From assembly GCF_001424835.1 (NCBI RefSeq), contig NZ_LMCQ01000012.1:1755-65754 (forward strand): 64,000 bases of DNA. The letters run 5' to 3'. The DNA is from Variovorax sp. Root318D1 (GTDB lineage: Bacteria > Pseudomonadota > Gammaproteobacteria > Burkholderiales > Burkholderiaceae_C). Both the position numbers and the translations under genes were made by a program. The notes under the pieces were generated by a model. It searched no databases and had not been told where the DNA came from. It saw only the letters and a program-made list of their open reading frames with translations. Below are positions 8,483 through 18,200 of the stretch, one piece after another. The stretch's first letter is position 1. The number at the start of each line of letters is the position of its first letter.

Positions 8483-9295
8483 TCAGGGCCTGGCGGCGGG
8501 CTGCGCCGTCCCCGCCAGCGTCACCTGCTGCGGAAACCCCACCCACACGGCCAGCGCCGAGTAGTTGTCGCGCGACTCGTCGGCCTTGGCTTCGGCCGCG
8601 CGGCGCAGCAGCGCGAGCCACTCTTCCGCACTGTCGGCCAGCTGCAGCGATCGCTCCATCACCTGCTGCGAGATGAGCTGCCACAACCCGTCGGTGCACA
8701 GCAGGAACGCATCGCCGTCGGCGAGCCGCTGCGGCGTCGACACGGTGGTCTCCGCAGTGGCCCTTGCACCCAGTGCGCGGTACAGCAGGTTGGTCTTCAC
8801 CAGCCGCTCGCCTCCGTTGGCGCCGTTGCCCAGCGCGGCTTCGCCCGAGCGCTCCGACAGGCTGTGGTCTTCGGTGCGCTGCATCAGCGCGCCGCGGCGG
8901 AACCAGTAAAGGCGGCTGTCGCCCACATGGGCCCACGAGGCTTGGCCGCTCGTGCGGTCCACGAACAGCGAGACGATGGTCGCGCTCATCCGGCTCTGGT
9001 CGGCGAGCTCCCGCTGCTTGGCAAGGATGGCGTCGTTGGCGGCCTTCACGGCCTGCTGGATGTCGTGTTGCGCCACCGAGGGGTTGTCGACGAAGGTGTT
9101 GAGCGCGGTATCGACCGCGATGCGCGCGGCCAGCTCGCCGCCAGCGTTGCCGCCGACGCCGTCGCTCACGACGAAGCAGGCGTTGTATTCGTCCAGGTGA
9201 TAGCCGATGGCATCCTGGTTGCCGCTGCGCTCACCCACGCAGGAGAACTGCGAAGTCGAAATGGGAACCGCGAATGCACGGGTGGTTTCAAGCAC
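8483..9295 (-). CDS. pppA: PP2C-family Ser/Thr phosphatase of T6SS
   Basis: 270-residue PPM/PP2C phosphatase. Metal-binding and catalytic motifs are in order: RSGNQDAIGY, ACFVVSDGVGGNAGGE, WAHVGDSRLYW and FLLCTDGLW. In T6SS loci the PppA phosphatase removes the phosphate that the PpkA kinase puts on the FHA protein, switching firing off. It overlaps the end of tagH by 8 bp, so both are on one leftward transcript with tssQ, and the cognate kinase gene is at 19610-21739. No membrane segment, so cytoplasmic. Confidence 0.93.
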   Translation of the reverse strand: MLETTRAFAVPISTSQFSCVGERSGNQDAIGYHLDEYNACFVVSDGVGGNAGGELAARIAVDTALNTFVDNPSVAQHDIQQAVKAANDAILAKQRELADQSRMSATIVSLFVDRTSGQASWAHVGDSRLYWFRRGALMQRTEDHSLSERSGEAALGNGANGGERLVKTNLLYRALGARATAETTVSTPQRLADGDAFLLCTDGLWQLISQQVMERSLQLADSAEEWLALLRRAAEAKADESRDNYSALAVWVGFPQQVTLAGTAQPAARP

Positions 9296-11228
9296 GGCGT
9301 GCCTCCTTCAAGCGTTCCATCTCCTTGTCGTAGGCCTGCTGGAAGGCCCGGCCGAAGACGGCTTGGAAGTCGTCCTCGACGGCCGCGGTGGTCTCGGCAT
9401 GCAGCTTCTGCAGCTGGCGCCACAAACGCGCCTCGCGGCCGCCGGGCAGCAGCTTCTCGCCCAGTCCGCCGTCGTGCGGCGTGGCGGTGTTCAGCGCCGT
9501 GGGATCGAAGCGCTTCAGCACCGTGAGCAGCGCCGCGCGCATGCCGGCCACCATGCCGAGTTGATGCGACTGCAGGTCGCCGAGCGCGTCGTGCACGGCG
9601 GCTTCGGGCGACAGGAAGCCCGGCATGCGCGCGCCGAACATCTGCATCAGCACGGCGCGGCCGTTGGGAAGAATCTTGAACGGGTTGTTTTCCTCGTCGA
9701 CGATCATCGTGATCTCGGCGCGCACTTCGCGCTTGAGCATGGCGCGCGACGAGAGCAGTTCGATGGTGCCGTCGGTGAAGGCGCGCATGAGCCGGCCGAG
9801 GCGGCGCATGGCCTCGGCGTCCAGCGGCTGCTGACCGGCCACGTCGGGCACGCCTGCGCCTTCGAGAAAAGCCTTGAAGAGTTCGTCCGGCGAGGCGTTC
9901 GATGATGGCGATGCAGATGGCGCCACGGCGGCAAGCGGCGGGGGCGCGGCAGGCTTGGGTTGCGGTGCGGTCGGTTCCGGCGCCGTGGCCTTCGCAGGCG
10001 GCGCGGTCTCCATGCGAACGGCCGTGGCCGGCGCCAAGGCGGGAGGGCTCACGGATTCGACAGGCGCCGATGCTGGTGGTGGTGGTGGTGGTGGCGGCGG
10101 TTCGGGCGGCGCGGACACCTTTGCCTTCACCGGCTTCGCCACAGCCGGCGGCGGATCGATGGCCACAGGGGTCGGCGGCCTGAACTGCGTCGACATTTCG
10201 CGCGCATGGTTCGCATGGCTGGGCCCTTGTGGCACGGCCGGCTTGGCGAGCAGGTCGAGGGCGGGGTGCACGTTGCCGAGCGGGTCTTCGTGGGTCAGCG
10301 CGGTGGGGCGCGGATCGGAAAGTGGCGAAGGCGCGTTGCTGTCGGCGGCAAAGAACGACAGCGGGTCCACGCCACGCGCGAGCGCCACGTCGGACATGTC
10401 ATTGGCCGCCTGCGCGTTCATCTCGGCCAGCGGATCGACCGGATTCCTGCGCGCCTGCGATGGCAGCTCGAAGGGCTCGTGCGCCATCGGGTCGGGCATG
10501 GGCTCGGTCGCACTCTGTTCGCGGCGCGGTGCGTTGGCGAGGATGGCGTCCCAATCGGCGGCGGAGGGAATCTGCGAAGCCACCGGACGGACACTGGCGG
10601 GCGATGGCGATGGCGATGGCGATGGCGATGGCACCGGTGCCACCGCCGGTGCTGGCGGCGGAGCCAACACAGGCATCGCCACTTGCGGCGGTTCCGATGC
10701 TGGCGGCGGCATGGCCACGGTGGCGGGCTGTGCCTCGCCGATGGGCAGCGCGCCAGCGCCGAAGAGATCGGAGAACACATCGGACACAGGCGCGGCCGGC
10801 AGCAACGTGTCCATGGACGTTGGTGCCATCGCATTCGCGGGTACGGGAACATCGCGCACGGGTGCGATGGGCGGTGGTGCCGCGGCCGGCATCGGCGCAG
10901 CGGCTGCGGCGCGATGCCCGCTAGCTGCTTCCAGCACATAGCTCCCGATGGTCACGCGGTCGCCATCGGCCACCGGCGATTCCTGCTCATGCTGCAGCGT
11001 GCGCCCGTTGACGCCGATCGGCAGCACTGCGCTCATGTTGCGCAGTACCGCCACACCCTTGTCGTCAAAGCGAACGGTGGCTTGCAGCCGCGAGATCTGG
11101 CGCTGCTCGTCGGGCAGCACTAGGTGGTTGTCGGGGCTTCGGCCGATCGTTCCGCCGGGCGCCGCGAGAAAAGCCGAGGGCCCCGAGGCCAACGGCCTGC
11201 CGGCATGTTCGATCACCGTCCAACGCAT
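9288..11228 (-). CDS. tagH: FHA-domain T6SS protein (TagH/Fha type)
   Basis: 646 residues. The N-terminal ~100 residues are a forkhead-associated phosphothreonine-binding domain (GGTIGRSPDNHLVLPD, QISRLQATVRF, VNGRTL). Residues ~110-430 are a low-complexity linker rich in Pro and Ala, with a PS dipeptide run from a 5x GATGGC repeat (10603-10632) and a run of nine prolines (10075-10100). The C-terminal ~200 residues (DELFKAFLEGAG, MRRLGRLMRAFTDGTIELL, NPFKILPNGRAVL) form the conserved domain of T6SS FHA proteins. It is the expected substrate of PpkA and PppA and scaffolds secretion activation. Long for the family because of the linker. Confidence 0.92.
   Translation of the reverse strand: MRWTVIEHAGRPLASGPSAFLAAPGGTIGRSPDNHLVLPDEQRQISRLQATVRFDDKGVAVLRNMSAVLPIGVNGRTLQHEQESPVADGDRVTIGSYVLEAASGHRAAAAAPMPAAAPPPIAPVRDVPVPANAMAPTSMDTLLPAAPVSDVFSDLFGAGALPIGEAQPATVAMPPPASEPPQVAMPVLAPPPAPAVAPVPSPSPSPSPSPASVRPVASQIPSAADWDAILANAPRREQSATEPMPDPMAHEPFELPSQARRNPVDPLAEMNAQAANDMSDVALARGVDPLSFFAADSNAPSPLSDPRPTALTHEDPLGNVHPALDLLAKPAVPQGPSHANHAREMSTQFRPPTPVAIDPPPAVAKPVKAKVSAPPEPPPPPPPPPASAPVESVSPPALAPATAVRMETAPPAKATAPEPTAPQPKPAAPPPLAAVAPSASPSSNASPDELFKAFLEGAGVPDVAGQQPLDAEAMRRLGRLMRAFTDGTIELLSSRAMLKREVRAEITMIVDEENNPFKILPNGRAVLMQMFGARMPGFLSPEAAVHDALGDLQSHQLGMVAGMRAALLTVLKRFDPTALNTATPHDGGLGEKLLPGGREARLWRQLQKLHAETTAAVEDDFQAVFGRAFQQAYDKEMERLKEARRA
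10603..10632. repeat. Hexanucleotide tandem repeat, 5 x GATGGC
   Basis: Five perfect GATGGC units inside tagH. On the minus strand they encode alternating Pro-Ser. As the unit is 6 bp, slippage would change linker length without shifting the frame. Confidence 0.9.
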
Positions 11229-11287
11229 GGCAATTCCCTCACTCTCTCTGTCTGTTCATGTCGAGCCGCGGCCATCGCCTGCGGCAC

Positions 11288-11692
11288 TCAACGCTTCATT
11301 CGCTTGGCTGCTTCGAAGGCGGGGCCCCAGACCGGGTGCTTGCGCTCGGCAACGCTCAGGTCGAAGTTGGGAAACGCATCAAGAAGCTTGCGAAATTGCG
11401 CGCGGCATTCGGGCACCTGGTTGGCCACGCAGTAGCTGAAGGCCTCGAGCTTCATGGCGTCGAGCCGCGTGGCGGGCTCGGCCGCGTCGAACACCGAGAC
11501 GCCGCCGCTCTTGAGCGTGGTGATGGCCTTGGCGTAATCGCCTTCGTCATATGCCTGCTGCGCGCGTTCGAGCGTGGTGCGCGCCACTTGCTGGCTCAAT
11601 CGTTCGGGTTGCGGCGGCTCGGGCGGGGGCGTGGTCGTGCAACCAGCCACCCAGAATAACGTGAACGCCAAAGCAGGCAGACATGACTTCAA
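11288..11692 (-). CDS. TssQ-family T6SS-associated lipoprotein
   Basis: 134 residues. A lipoprotein signal peptide ends in the lipobox WVAGC (Cys ~18). The mature protein has a Pro/Glu-rich spacer (TPPPEPPQPERLS) and a TPR-like helical part (LERAQQAYDEGDYAKAITTLKSGGV, CRAQFRKLLDAFPNFDLS). This matches the small TssQ-type lipoproteins found beside tagH and tssJ in betaproteobacterial T6SS loci. It probably supports the envelope complex; its exact role is not established. First gene of the leftward unit tssQ-tagH-pppA, 59 bp ahead of tagH, and divergent from tssJ. Confidence 0.82.
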   Translation of the reverse strand: MKSCLPALAFTLFWVAGCTTTPPPEPPQPERLSQQVARTTLERAQQAYDEGDYAKAITTLKSGGVSVFDAAEPATRLDAMKLEAFSYCVANQVPECRAQFRKLLDAFPNFDLSVAERKHPVWGPAFEAAKRMKR

Positions 11693-11823
11693 TCTTCTCT
11701 CCTACCTCGCAAAAGGCAATGCTTGAGACAGTGTGCCGCTGTCATTGCGACAGGCACACGATGCGTCGCGGTTCGTGCGCACGACTTCGATAATATAGGC
11801 CGCGAACCTTTGGAGAAGATCTC

Positions 11824-12339
11824 ATGCATCGACGAACCTTGCTTCAAGGCGCACTTGCAACCGCACCGTTGTTGGGTGTCCTCGGTGGATGCGCATCGAC
11901 AGCGAAGTCATTGCCCACACCTTATGCCGTGACCATTCGCATCGACGATGGTGTCAACCCCGACGGGCGTGGCCAGCCGGCGCCGATTCTCGTCAAGGTC
12001 TTCGAATTGAAATCTTCCGGCAACTTCGAGACGGCTGACTACTTTGCACTACAGGACCGCGACCGAGAAACGCTGTCGACGGAGCTCGTCAACGCTGACC
12101 AGGCCATCATGCGCAGCGGCGAAGAGCGCGTCTTCAAGCGCGAGGCGGGGCTCGATTCGCGTGCCATCGGCATCATTGCCGGATACCGCAAGCTCGAGGC
12201 CTCGCGCTGGCGCATCGTGCTGCCGCTCAAGGAACCGAAGCAAACCAACCTGTACAAGGTGTGGCAGTTTTCGCCGAGCGAACAAGGCGTGCGCATCGCC
12301 ATTCGGAAGACAGGCATCGAGTTACTACCAACTCGTTAA
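11824..12339 (+). CDS. tssJ: T6SS outer-membrane lipoprotein TssJ
   Basis: 171 residues with signal peptide and lipobox LGGC (Cys ~23). The mature part has the TssJ transthyretin-like beta-sandwich pattern (YAVTIRIDDGVNPDGRGQPAPILVKVFEL, DYFALQDRD) and ends in a conserved beta-hairpin region (WRIVLPL, LYKVWQF). TssJ anchors the TssLM inner-membrane complex to the outer membrane. The first gene of the rightward unit; 165 bp separates it from tssK. Confidence 0.93.
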   Translation: MHRRTLLQGALATAPLLGVLGGCASTAKSLPTPYAVTIRIDDGVNPDGRGQPAPILVKVFELKSSGNFETADYFALQDRDRETLSTELVNADQAIMRSGEERVFKREAGLDSRAIGIIAGYRKLEASRWRIVLPLKEPKQTNLYKVWQFSPSEQGVRIAIRKTGIELLPTR

Positions 12340-12504
12340 CTTCCATACTTTCAGTAGTGCTTAAGTGCGAGTAGTCGCGCAAGAAATTCGGTGCAAAACG
12401 TAAGAAGCGCCGTGTAGCATCAAGAGAAAAAAATCGATCATTCGGGAGACGTCGAAAGACGCATCTCGCCGCTTCAGTGTGGGCACGCCCCAGGAGGTTC
12501 TTTG
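12340..12504. promoter_or_regulatory. 165-bp gap with lower GC between tssJ and tssK, probable internal promoter
   Basis: The gap is noticeably more AT-rich than its surroundings (for example the run of seven A at 12426-12432), and no gene is visible. It ends in AGGAGG, the tssK ribosome binding site at 12492-12497. A promoter here is an inference from composition; no -35/-10 pair is convincing. Confidence 0.3.
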
Positions 12505-13881
12505 GTGACAGTTCGCAATCCGGGCGCCGTCAGGCAGGGCGTCCATCCGCAGGCGTTGGCGAATCGCGTGGTGTGGTCCGAGGGCATGTACCTGCGGCCC
12601 CAGCACTTCCAGCAGCTGGAGCGCTATGTCGAGCAGTACGTCACGCGCCGCACCGCCGGCCTGCAAGGCGCCTACTGGGGATGGCTTCACCTGGACATCG
12701 ACCGCGATGCCTATGCGCTTGGCCGCGTGTCGCTGCTGGGCGGCGCGGGCGTGCTGCCCGACGGCACGCCGTTCTCGTTCGGCGCCGAAGATGCACCGCC
12801 GCCCTATGAAGTGCCAGGCGACCTGACCGACGAGCTCATCGTGCTCGCGCTGCCGCTGCGCCGCACCGGCAGCGAAGAGGTCATCTTCTCGGACGACGAA
12901 GGCTCGGCCGCGCGTTTCGGCGTGATCGAGCGCGAGGTGGCCGATGGCAACGCGGTGGCGCTCGGCCCCGCGGTGCTGCAGCTGGCCAGGCCGCGCCTGC
13001 GCCTTGCGCGCGCGTCGTCGCTCACGGCGGAGTGGCAGGCGATTGGCGCGGTGCGCGTGATCGAGCGCCGCACCGACCACAAGCTGGTGATCGACGCCAA
13101 CTACATTCCGCCGGTGCTCGATGCGTCGGCGCACGCCATGCTGCGCAGCATGATCGCCGAGCTGCACGGCCTGCTCACGCAGCGCTCGGAAGCACTGGCC
13201 TCGCGCCTCTCTCAGCCCGGGCGCGGCGGCGTGAGCGAGGTCTCCGACTTTCTTCTGCTCGAACTGGTGAACCGCTATCTCGCGACCACCTGGCATGCGC
13301 AGCAGGCGGTGCAGGTGCACCCCGAAGAACTGTTCGTTGATTGGCTCAAGCTCGCCTGCCATCTGGCCACCCACACCTCGCCCACGCGGCGGCCCGTGGT
13401 ATGGCCGGTGTACGACCACGACAACCTCAACGAGAGCATCCGGCCGCTGATGGAAGAGCTGCGGCGCTCGCTGTCGGCGGTGCTCGAGCAGAGCGCCATC
13501 GCCATCGAGCTCGAGGAGCGCAGCCACGGCGTGCGCGTGGGACGCATGCCCGACCCTGTGCTGGTGCGCAATGCGGGCTTCGTGCTCGCGGTGCATGCCG
13601 ACCTTCCCGCCGACGCGATCCAGCAGCGCTTTCCGACGCAGGTCAAGATCGGCTCCGTCGAGCGCATCCGCGACTTGGTGCAACTGCAATTGCCCGGCGT
13701 GACGGTGCGGCCGCTGCCCGTGGCGCCGCGGCAGATTCCCTACAACGCGGGCTACCACTACTTCGAGCTCGACAAGAGCGGCGACATGTGGCGCCAGCTC
13801 GAAAAATCGGGCGGCGTTGCAATGCACCTGGCCGGCGACTTCCCGGGGCTGGCCATGGAGTTCTGGGCAATTCGCCCGTGA
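12505..13881 (+). CDS. tssK: T6SS baseplate protein TssK
   Basis: 458 residues. GTG 12505 is chosen as start since AGGAGG lies 7 bases upstream; TTG 12502 is an alternative. The N-terminus has the family signature VVWSEGMYLRPQHFQQLERYVEQY, and the fold continues to the C-terminal FELDKSGDMW and LPGLAMEFWAIRP-like end. TssK trimers link the baseplate wedges to the TssM and TssL cytoplasmic domains. Part of tssJ-tssK-tssL-tssM-tagF-ppkA, with 8 bp to tssL. Confidence 0.96.
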   Translation: MTVRNPGAVRQGVHPQALANRVVWSEGMYLRPQHFQQLERYVEQYVTRRTAGLQGAYWGWLHLDIDRDAYALGRVSLLGGAGVLPDGTPFSFGAEDAPPPYEVPGDLTDELIVLALPLRRTGSEEVIFSDDEGSAARFGVIEREVADGNAVALGPAVLQLARPRLRLARASSLTAEWQAIGAVRVIERRTDHKLVIDANYIPPVLDASAHAMLRSMIAELHGLLTQRSEALASRLSQPGRGGVSEVSDFLLLELVNRYLATTWHAQQAVQVHPEELFVDWLKLACHLATHTSPTRRPVVWPVYDHDNLNESIRPLMEELRRSLSAVLEQSAIAIELEERSHGVRVGRMPDPVLVRNAGFVLAVHADLPADAIQQRFPTQVKIGSVERIRDLVQLQLPGVTVRPLPVAPRQIPYNAGYHYFELDKSGDMWRQLEKSGGVAMHLAGDFPGLAMEFWAIRP

Positions 13882-13889
13882 GGGACCCT

Positions 13890-15260
13890 ATGAACGGTGT
13901 CAACGACATGGCTGTCGGTCCGGGAGGCTTCGTGCCGCCGAATCCGGGCGGCGGCGGCAACAGCGCCAACAGTGACCACGCGGGCACGCCCCAGGCGGCG
14001 CGGGGCCCCGGCCAGCAACCCCAGTCATTCACCGCATGGCACGACGCACGCCGTCCGCATGCGGGCGACACGGCGCTGGCGGGCAACAACCCGCTCGTGG
14101 CCGCAGCCAATCCGCTGCTCGACCTGATTCCGCAGATCCGCGCCACGGGCCACCACGACGCGCCCGCGCAATTGCGCGAGCACCTGGTCGACGAGGTGAG
14201 GCGCTTCGAAACGCGCGCGCAGCAAAGCGGCATTGCACCCGAAGTGATCATCGGCGCGCGCTACTGCCTGTGCACCGCCGTCGATGAGGCCGCCGCGCTC
14301 ACGCCCTGGGGCGGCAGCATCTGGTCGTCGCAGAGCCTGCTCGTGATGTTCCACAACGAGACCTGGGGCGGCGAGAAATTCTTCCAGCTGCTGTCGCGCC
14401 TGGTGCAGAACCCGCAGCAACACCTGCAGCTCATCGAGCTCATCTATTTCTGCCTGGCGATGGGTTTCGAAGGGCGCTTTCGCGTCATCGACAACGGCCG
14501 CACGCAGCTCGAGACGCTCAAGCAGCGGCTGCTGCAGATCATCCGCCAGGCGCGTGGAGAAATTGCCGTGCCGCTCTCTCCGCATTGGCAGGACGCGAGC
14601 GCGCCGGTGCGCCGCACGCGCAACTGGCTGCCGCTGTGGGCCGTGGGCGCGGTGGCGGCGGTGCTGCTGGTGCTGGTCTTCGGCGTGCTCACGTTCAGCC
14701 TGGCCGGCCGCTCGGATGGTGCGTTCGCGGCCGTGAATGCAGTGCGCCTGCCGCAGACCGCGCGCGCCGTGGTGCAGCCTGCGCCCCAACCTCGGCTGCA
14801 GCGCTTTCTCGAACCCGAGATCCGCGACGGCCTGTTGACGGTGCGCGACGAAGCCGACCGCAGCGTGGTGGTGCTGCGCGGCGATGGCCTGTTCGCATCG
14901 GGATCGGACCGCGTGCTCGACCGCTATGCGCCCGTGCTCGCGCGCGTGGCCGATGCGCTCAACTCCGTGGAAGGCAACGTGCTGGTCAGCGGCTTCAGCG
15001 ACGACCAGCCGATTCGCAGCGTGCGTTTTCCATCCAACTGGCAGCTCTCACAGGCGCGCGCCGATGCGGTCAAGAAAATGATCGCCACGCGCGTCACCCG
15101 GCCCGAGCGCCTGCGCGCCGAAGGCCGCGGCGATGCTGACCCTCTGGCGCCCAACGATTCGCCGGCCAACCGTGCGCGCAACCGGCGTGTCGAAGTGACG
15201 CTGCTGGTGGCACCGGTGGCGGGCGCCGCAGCCGCAGTGCCGCAAGGAGGAGCCCGCTGA
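13890..15260 (+). CDS. tssL: T6SS inner-membrane protein TssL with C-terminal OmpA-like domain
   Basis: 456 residues. After a Gly/Asn-rich start, residues ~65-235 are the DotU/IcmH domain (NPLLDLIPQIRAT, YCLCTAVDEAAALTPWGG, LQLIELIYFCLAMGFEGRFR). One TM helix (~250-272, LWAVGAVAAVLLVLVFGVL) follows, then a periplasmic OmpA-type peptidoglycan-binding domain (LVSGFSDDQPIRS, RAEGRGDADPLAPNDS, RARNRRVEVTL). This is the extended form of TssL, which anchors the complex to peptidoglycan itself. The stop overlaps the tssM start (TGATG). Confidence 0.95.
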   Translation: MNGVNDMAVGPGGFVPPNPGGGGNSANSDHAGTPQAARGPGQQPQSFTAWHDARRPHAGDTALAGNNPLVAAANPLLDLIPQIRATGHHDAPAQLREHLVDEVRRFETRAQQSGIAPEVIIGARYCLCTAVDEAAALTPWGGSIWSSQSLLVMFHNETWGGEKFFQLLSRLVQNPQQHLQLIELIYFCLAMGFEGRFRVIDNGRTQLETLKQRLLQIIRQARGEIAVPLSPHWQDASAPVRRTRNWLPLWAVGAVAAVLLVLVFGVLTFSLAGRSDGAFAAVNAVRLPQTARAVVQPAPQPRLQRFLEPEIRDGLLTVRDEADRSVVVLRGDGLFASGSDRVLDRYAPVLARVADALNSVEGNVLVSGFSDDQPIRSVRFPSNWQLSQARADAVKKMIATRVTRPERLRAEGRGDADPLAPNDSPANRARNRRVEVTLLVAPVAGAAAAVPQGGAR

Positions 15261-18200
15261 TGCTGCGCGCGATTTTCCGTTTTCTCGTGAGCCGCGACCT
15301 GTGGGTCTTTCTCGGCCTCTTGGCCGTCGCGTTCCTGATCTGGGTCATCGGTCCCGTCATCGCGGTGGGCCGCTACCGGCCGTTCGAAAGCGAGTTCGTC
15401 CGCATCGTGGTCATCGCGCTGATGTTCACGATCTGGATCGCGCGGGTGCTCTACCGCAAGTGGCGCGAGCGGCGCCTCAATGCGCAGTTGCTCAACCAGC
15501 TGCGCACGCCGTCCGCCAAAGAGAAGGCCGCCAAGCCCGAAGACGCACCCGAGATCAAGGAGCTGCAAAGCGGCTTCACCGACGCCACCGCCATCCTGAA
15601 GAACATGCGCTTCGGCTCGGGTGCCGAAGGCAAGGCCGCAGGCCGCTTCGCGGTGTTCGACCGGCAGTACCTGTACCAGCTGCCCTGGTACATCTTCATC
15701 GGCGCGCCGGGCTCGGGCAAGACCACGGCGCTGGTCAACTCCGACCTCGACTTTCCGCTGGCCGACCAGCTCGGCAAGGCCGCGGTGCGCGGCATCGGCG
15801 GCACGCGCAACTGCGACTGGTGGTTTACCAACGAGGCGGTGCTGATCGACACCGCCGGGCGCTACACCACGCACGAGAGCAACCGCGAAACCGACGAAAG
15901 CGAGTGGAAGGGTTTTCTCGACCTGCTGAAGAAATTCCGCCCGCGCCAGCCGATCAACGGCGCGATCCTCACGATCAGCATTGCCGACCTGCCGTTGGCC
16001 GACGACGCGCAGCGCGCGCGCCACGCCATGGCGCTGCGCAAGCGGCTGCTCGAACTGCGCAACGGCCTGGGCATCAACTTTCCGGTGTACGTGCTGGTCA
16101 CCAAGACCGACTTGCTGGCCGGTTTCAACGAGTACTTCGGCTCGCTGGGCCGCGCCGAGCGCTCGCAGGTTTGGGGCTTCACCTTTCCGATCGACGCCAA
16201 TCCGGCGGACCCGGCCAAGGCCGACCTGCGCGAGCGCTTCCACCAGGAATACAAGCTGCTGCACCAGCGTCTGGACGAGCGCCTGCCCGAGCTGCTGGCG
16301 GCCGAGCCCGACCAGATGCGGCGCGCGCAGGCCTACCTGCTGCCGCAGCAGTTCGCGAGCTTCGAGGACATCCTCGGCACCTTCCTGGCCGACGTGTTCA
16401 ACCCGTCGAAGTTCGAAGTCGCACCCATGCTCCGCGGCGTGTACTTCACCAGCGGAACACAGGAGGGCACGGCCTTCGACCGCGTGATGGGCGCCATCAA
16501 GCGCTACCTGCAGGTCAACGCGCCGCCCGCGCCGCCGCCGGGTCCGGGCAAGAGCTACTTCCTGAAGGAGCTGCTGCAGCAGGTGATCTTCCGCGACGCG
16601 GGCGTGGCCGGCACCAACCTGCGCTGGTACCGGCGCAAGCGGGCCATCGACCTGGCGGGCTACAGCCTCATCGGTTTGTTGCTGGTGGTGCTGCTGGGGG
16701 CCGGCATCAACAGCTGGCGCAACAACCGCGACTACGTGGCCGAGGTCGACAACAACGCAAAGGCCTTCAACAAGGCCGCGGCGCGCGGCGAGCTGCCGAC
16801 CGTGGTCGATTCGAACAGCGACATCGCGACCTCCCTACCGGTGCTCGACCGCCTGCGCGACCTGCCCAAGTCGAGCCAGTTCGACATCGGCGACCCGCCC
16901 GTCGGCTACCGCTTCGGGCTCTACCAGGGCGAGAAGCTCCAGGCCGCGACCGATGGCGTCTACCAGCGCGCGCTCGAGAGCGTGCTGCTGCCGCAGGCGG
17001 CACAGCGCGTGGAGCAGGCGCTGCGCGAAGCATCGAAGACCGATGCCGAATACAGCTACGAGGCTCTCAAGGCCTACCTCATGTTGTACGACGCGGAGCG
17101 CTACGACGCCGACTTTCTGCAGGCCTGGCTGCTCACCGACGTGGACCGCAAGATCGGCGCCTCACTCACGCGCGAGCAGCGTGCCAATCTCGAGACGCAC
17201 CTGCAGGCGCTGTTCGCGGGGCGCGTGGTGACCTCGCCGTTCGCCAAGGACGACCGGCTCGTGACCGAGACGCGCGGCCGGCTGGCCGGCGTGCCGCTGG
17301 CGCAGCGCTCCTATGCGCGGCTGCGGCGCATCCTGCTGCAGACCAGCCCGCCCAACGCCTTCAGCATTGCGGAGTCGGCGGGGGCCGAGTCGGCGCTGGT
17401 CATCAAGCGCGCGAGCGGCAAGCCATTGACCGACGGCATCCCGACGCTGTTCACCTACCGCGGCTACTGGGACATCTTCGACAAGCGCATGGCGGAGACC
17501 ACGCTCGCGCTCGAACAGGAAGACCGCTGGGTGCTGCAGATCCGCGCGCCGGGCATCACCGACATCACGTCGCGCGAGCTGCTCCTGCGCGAAGTGCGGC
17601 GGCTCTATCTCACCGACTACATCCGCGTCTGGGACGAGTACCTGGCCGACGTGCGCCTGGCCGACAGCCGCTCGCTGCTGCAGAGCATCCAGATGACGCG
17701 CGTGCTCTCGACCTCGGAGTCGCCGATGTCGCGCCTCATTCGCGGCGCCGCGCGCGAGACCGACCTGCTGCGCAACCACGACGAGGCCGCGCGCAGCCTG
17801 CTCGACCAGGCGCAGAACCGCGTGGCCAGCACGCGCGAACGCATCGAGCAGCTCATCGGCCAGCCCGACGGCAGCCAACGCCGCAACACCGCGCTCGACA
17901 GGCCCGAGTCGCTGGTGGACAACCACTTTGCACCCTTGCGCCGCATGGTGACGGCGCCCAAGGCCGGCGGCCAAGCGCCCATCGATGCGACGGCCGCGCT
18001 CATCAACGAGCTCTACACCTTTCTCACGGCCACCGACACGGCTTTGCGCAGCGGCAACATCCCGCCTTCGAGCGATGCGGTGACCAAGGTGCAGGCCGAA
18101 GCGGGGCGCCTGCCGGTGCCGTTCCAGGGCATGCTGAACGACCTTTCGGCCACCGCGTCGTCCAAGGCCGCGGCGGTGACGCGGCAGAACATCGGGCAGA

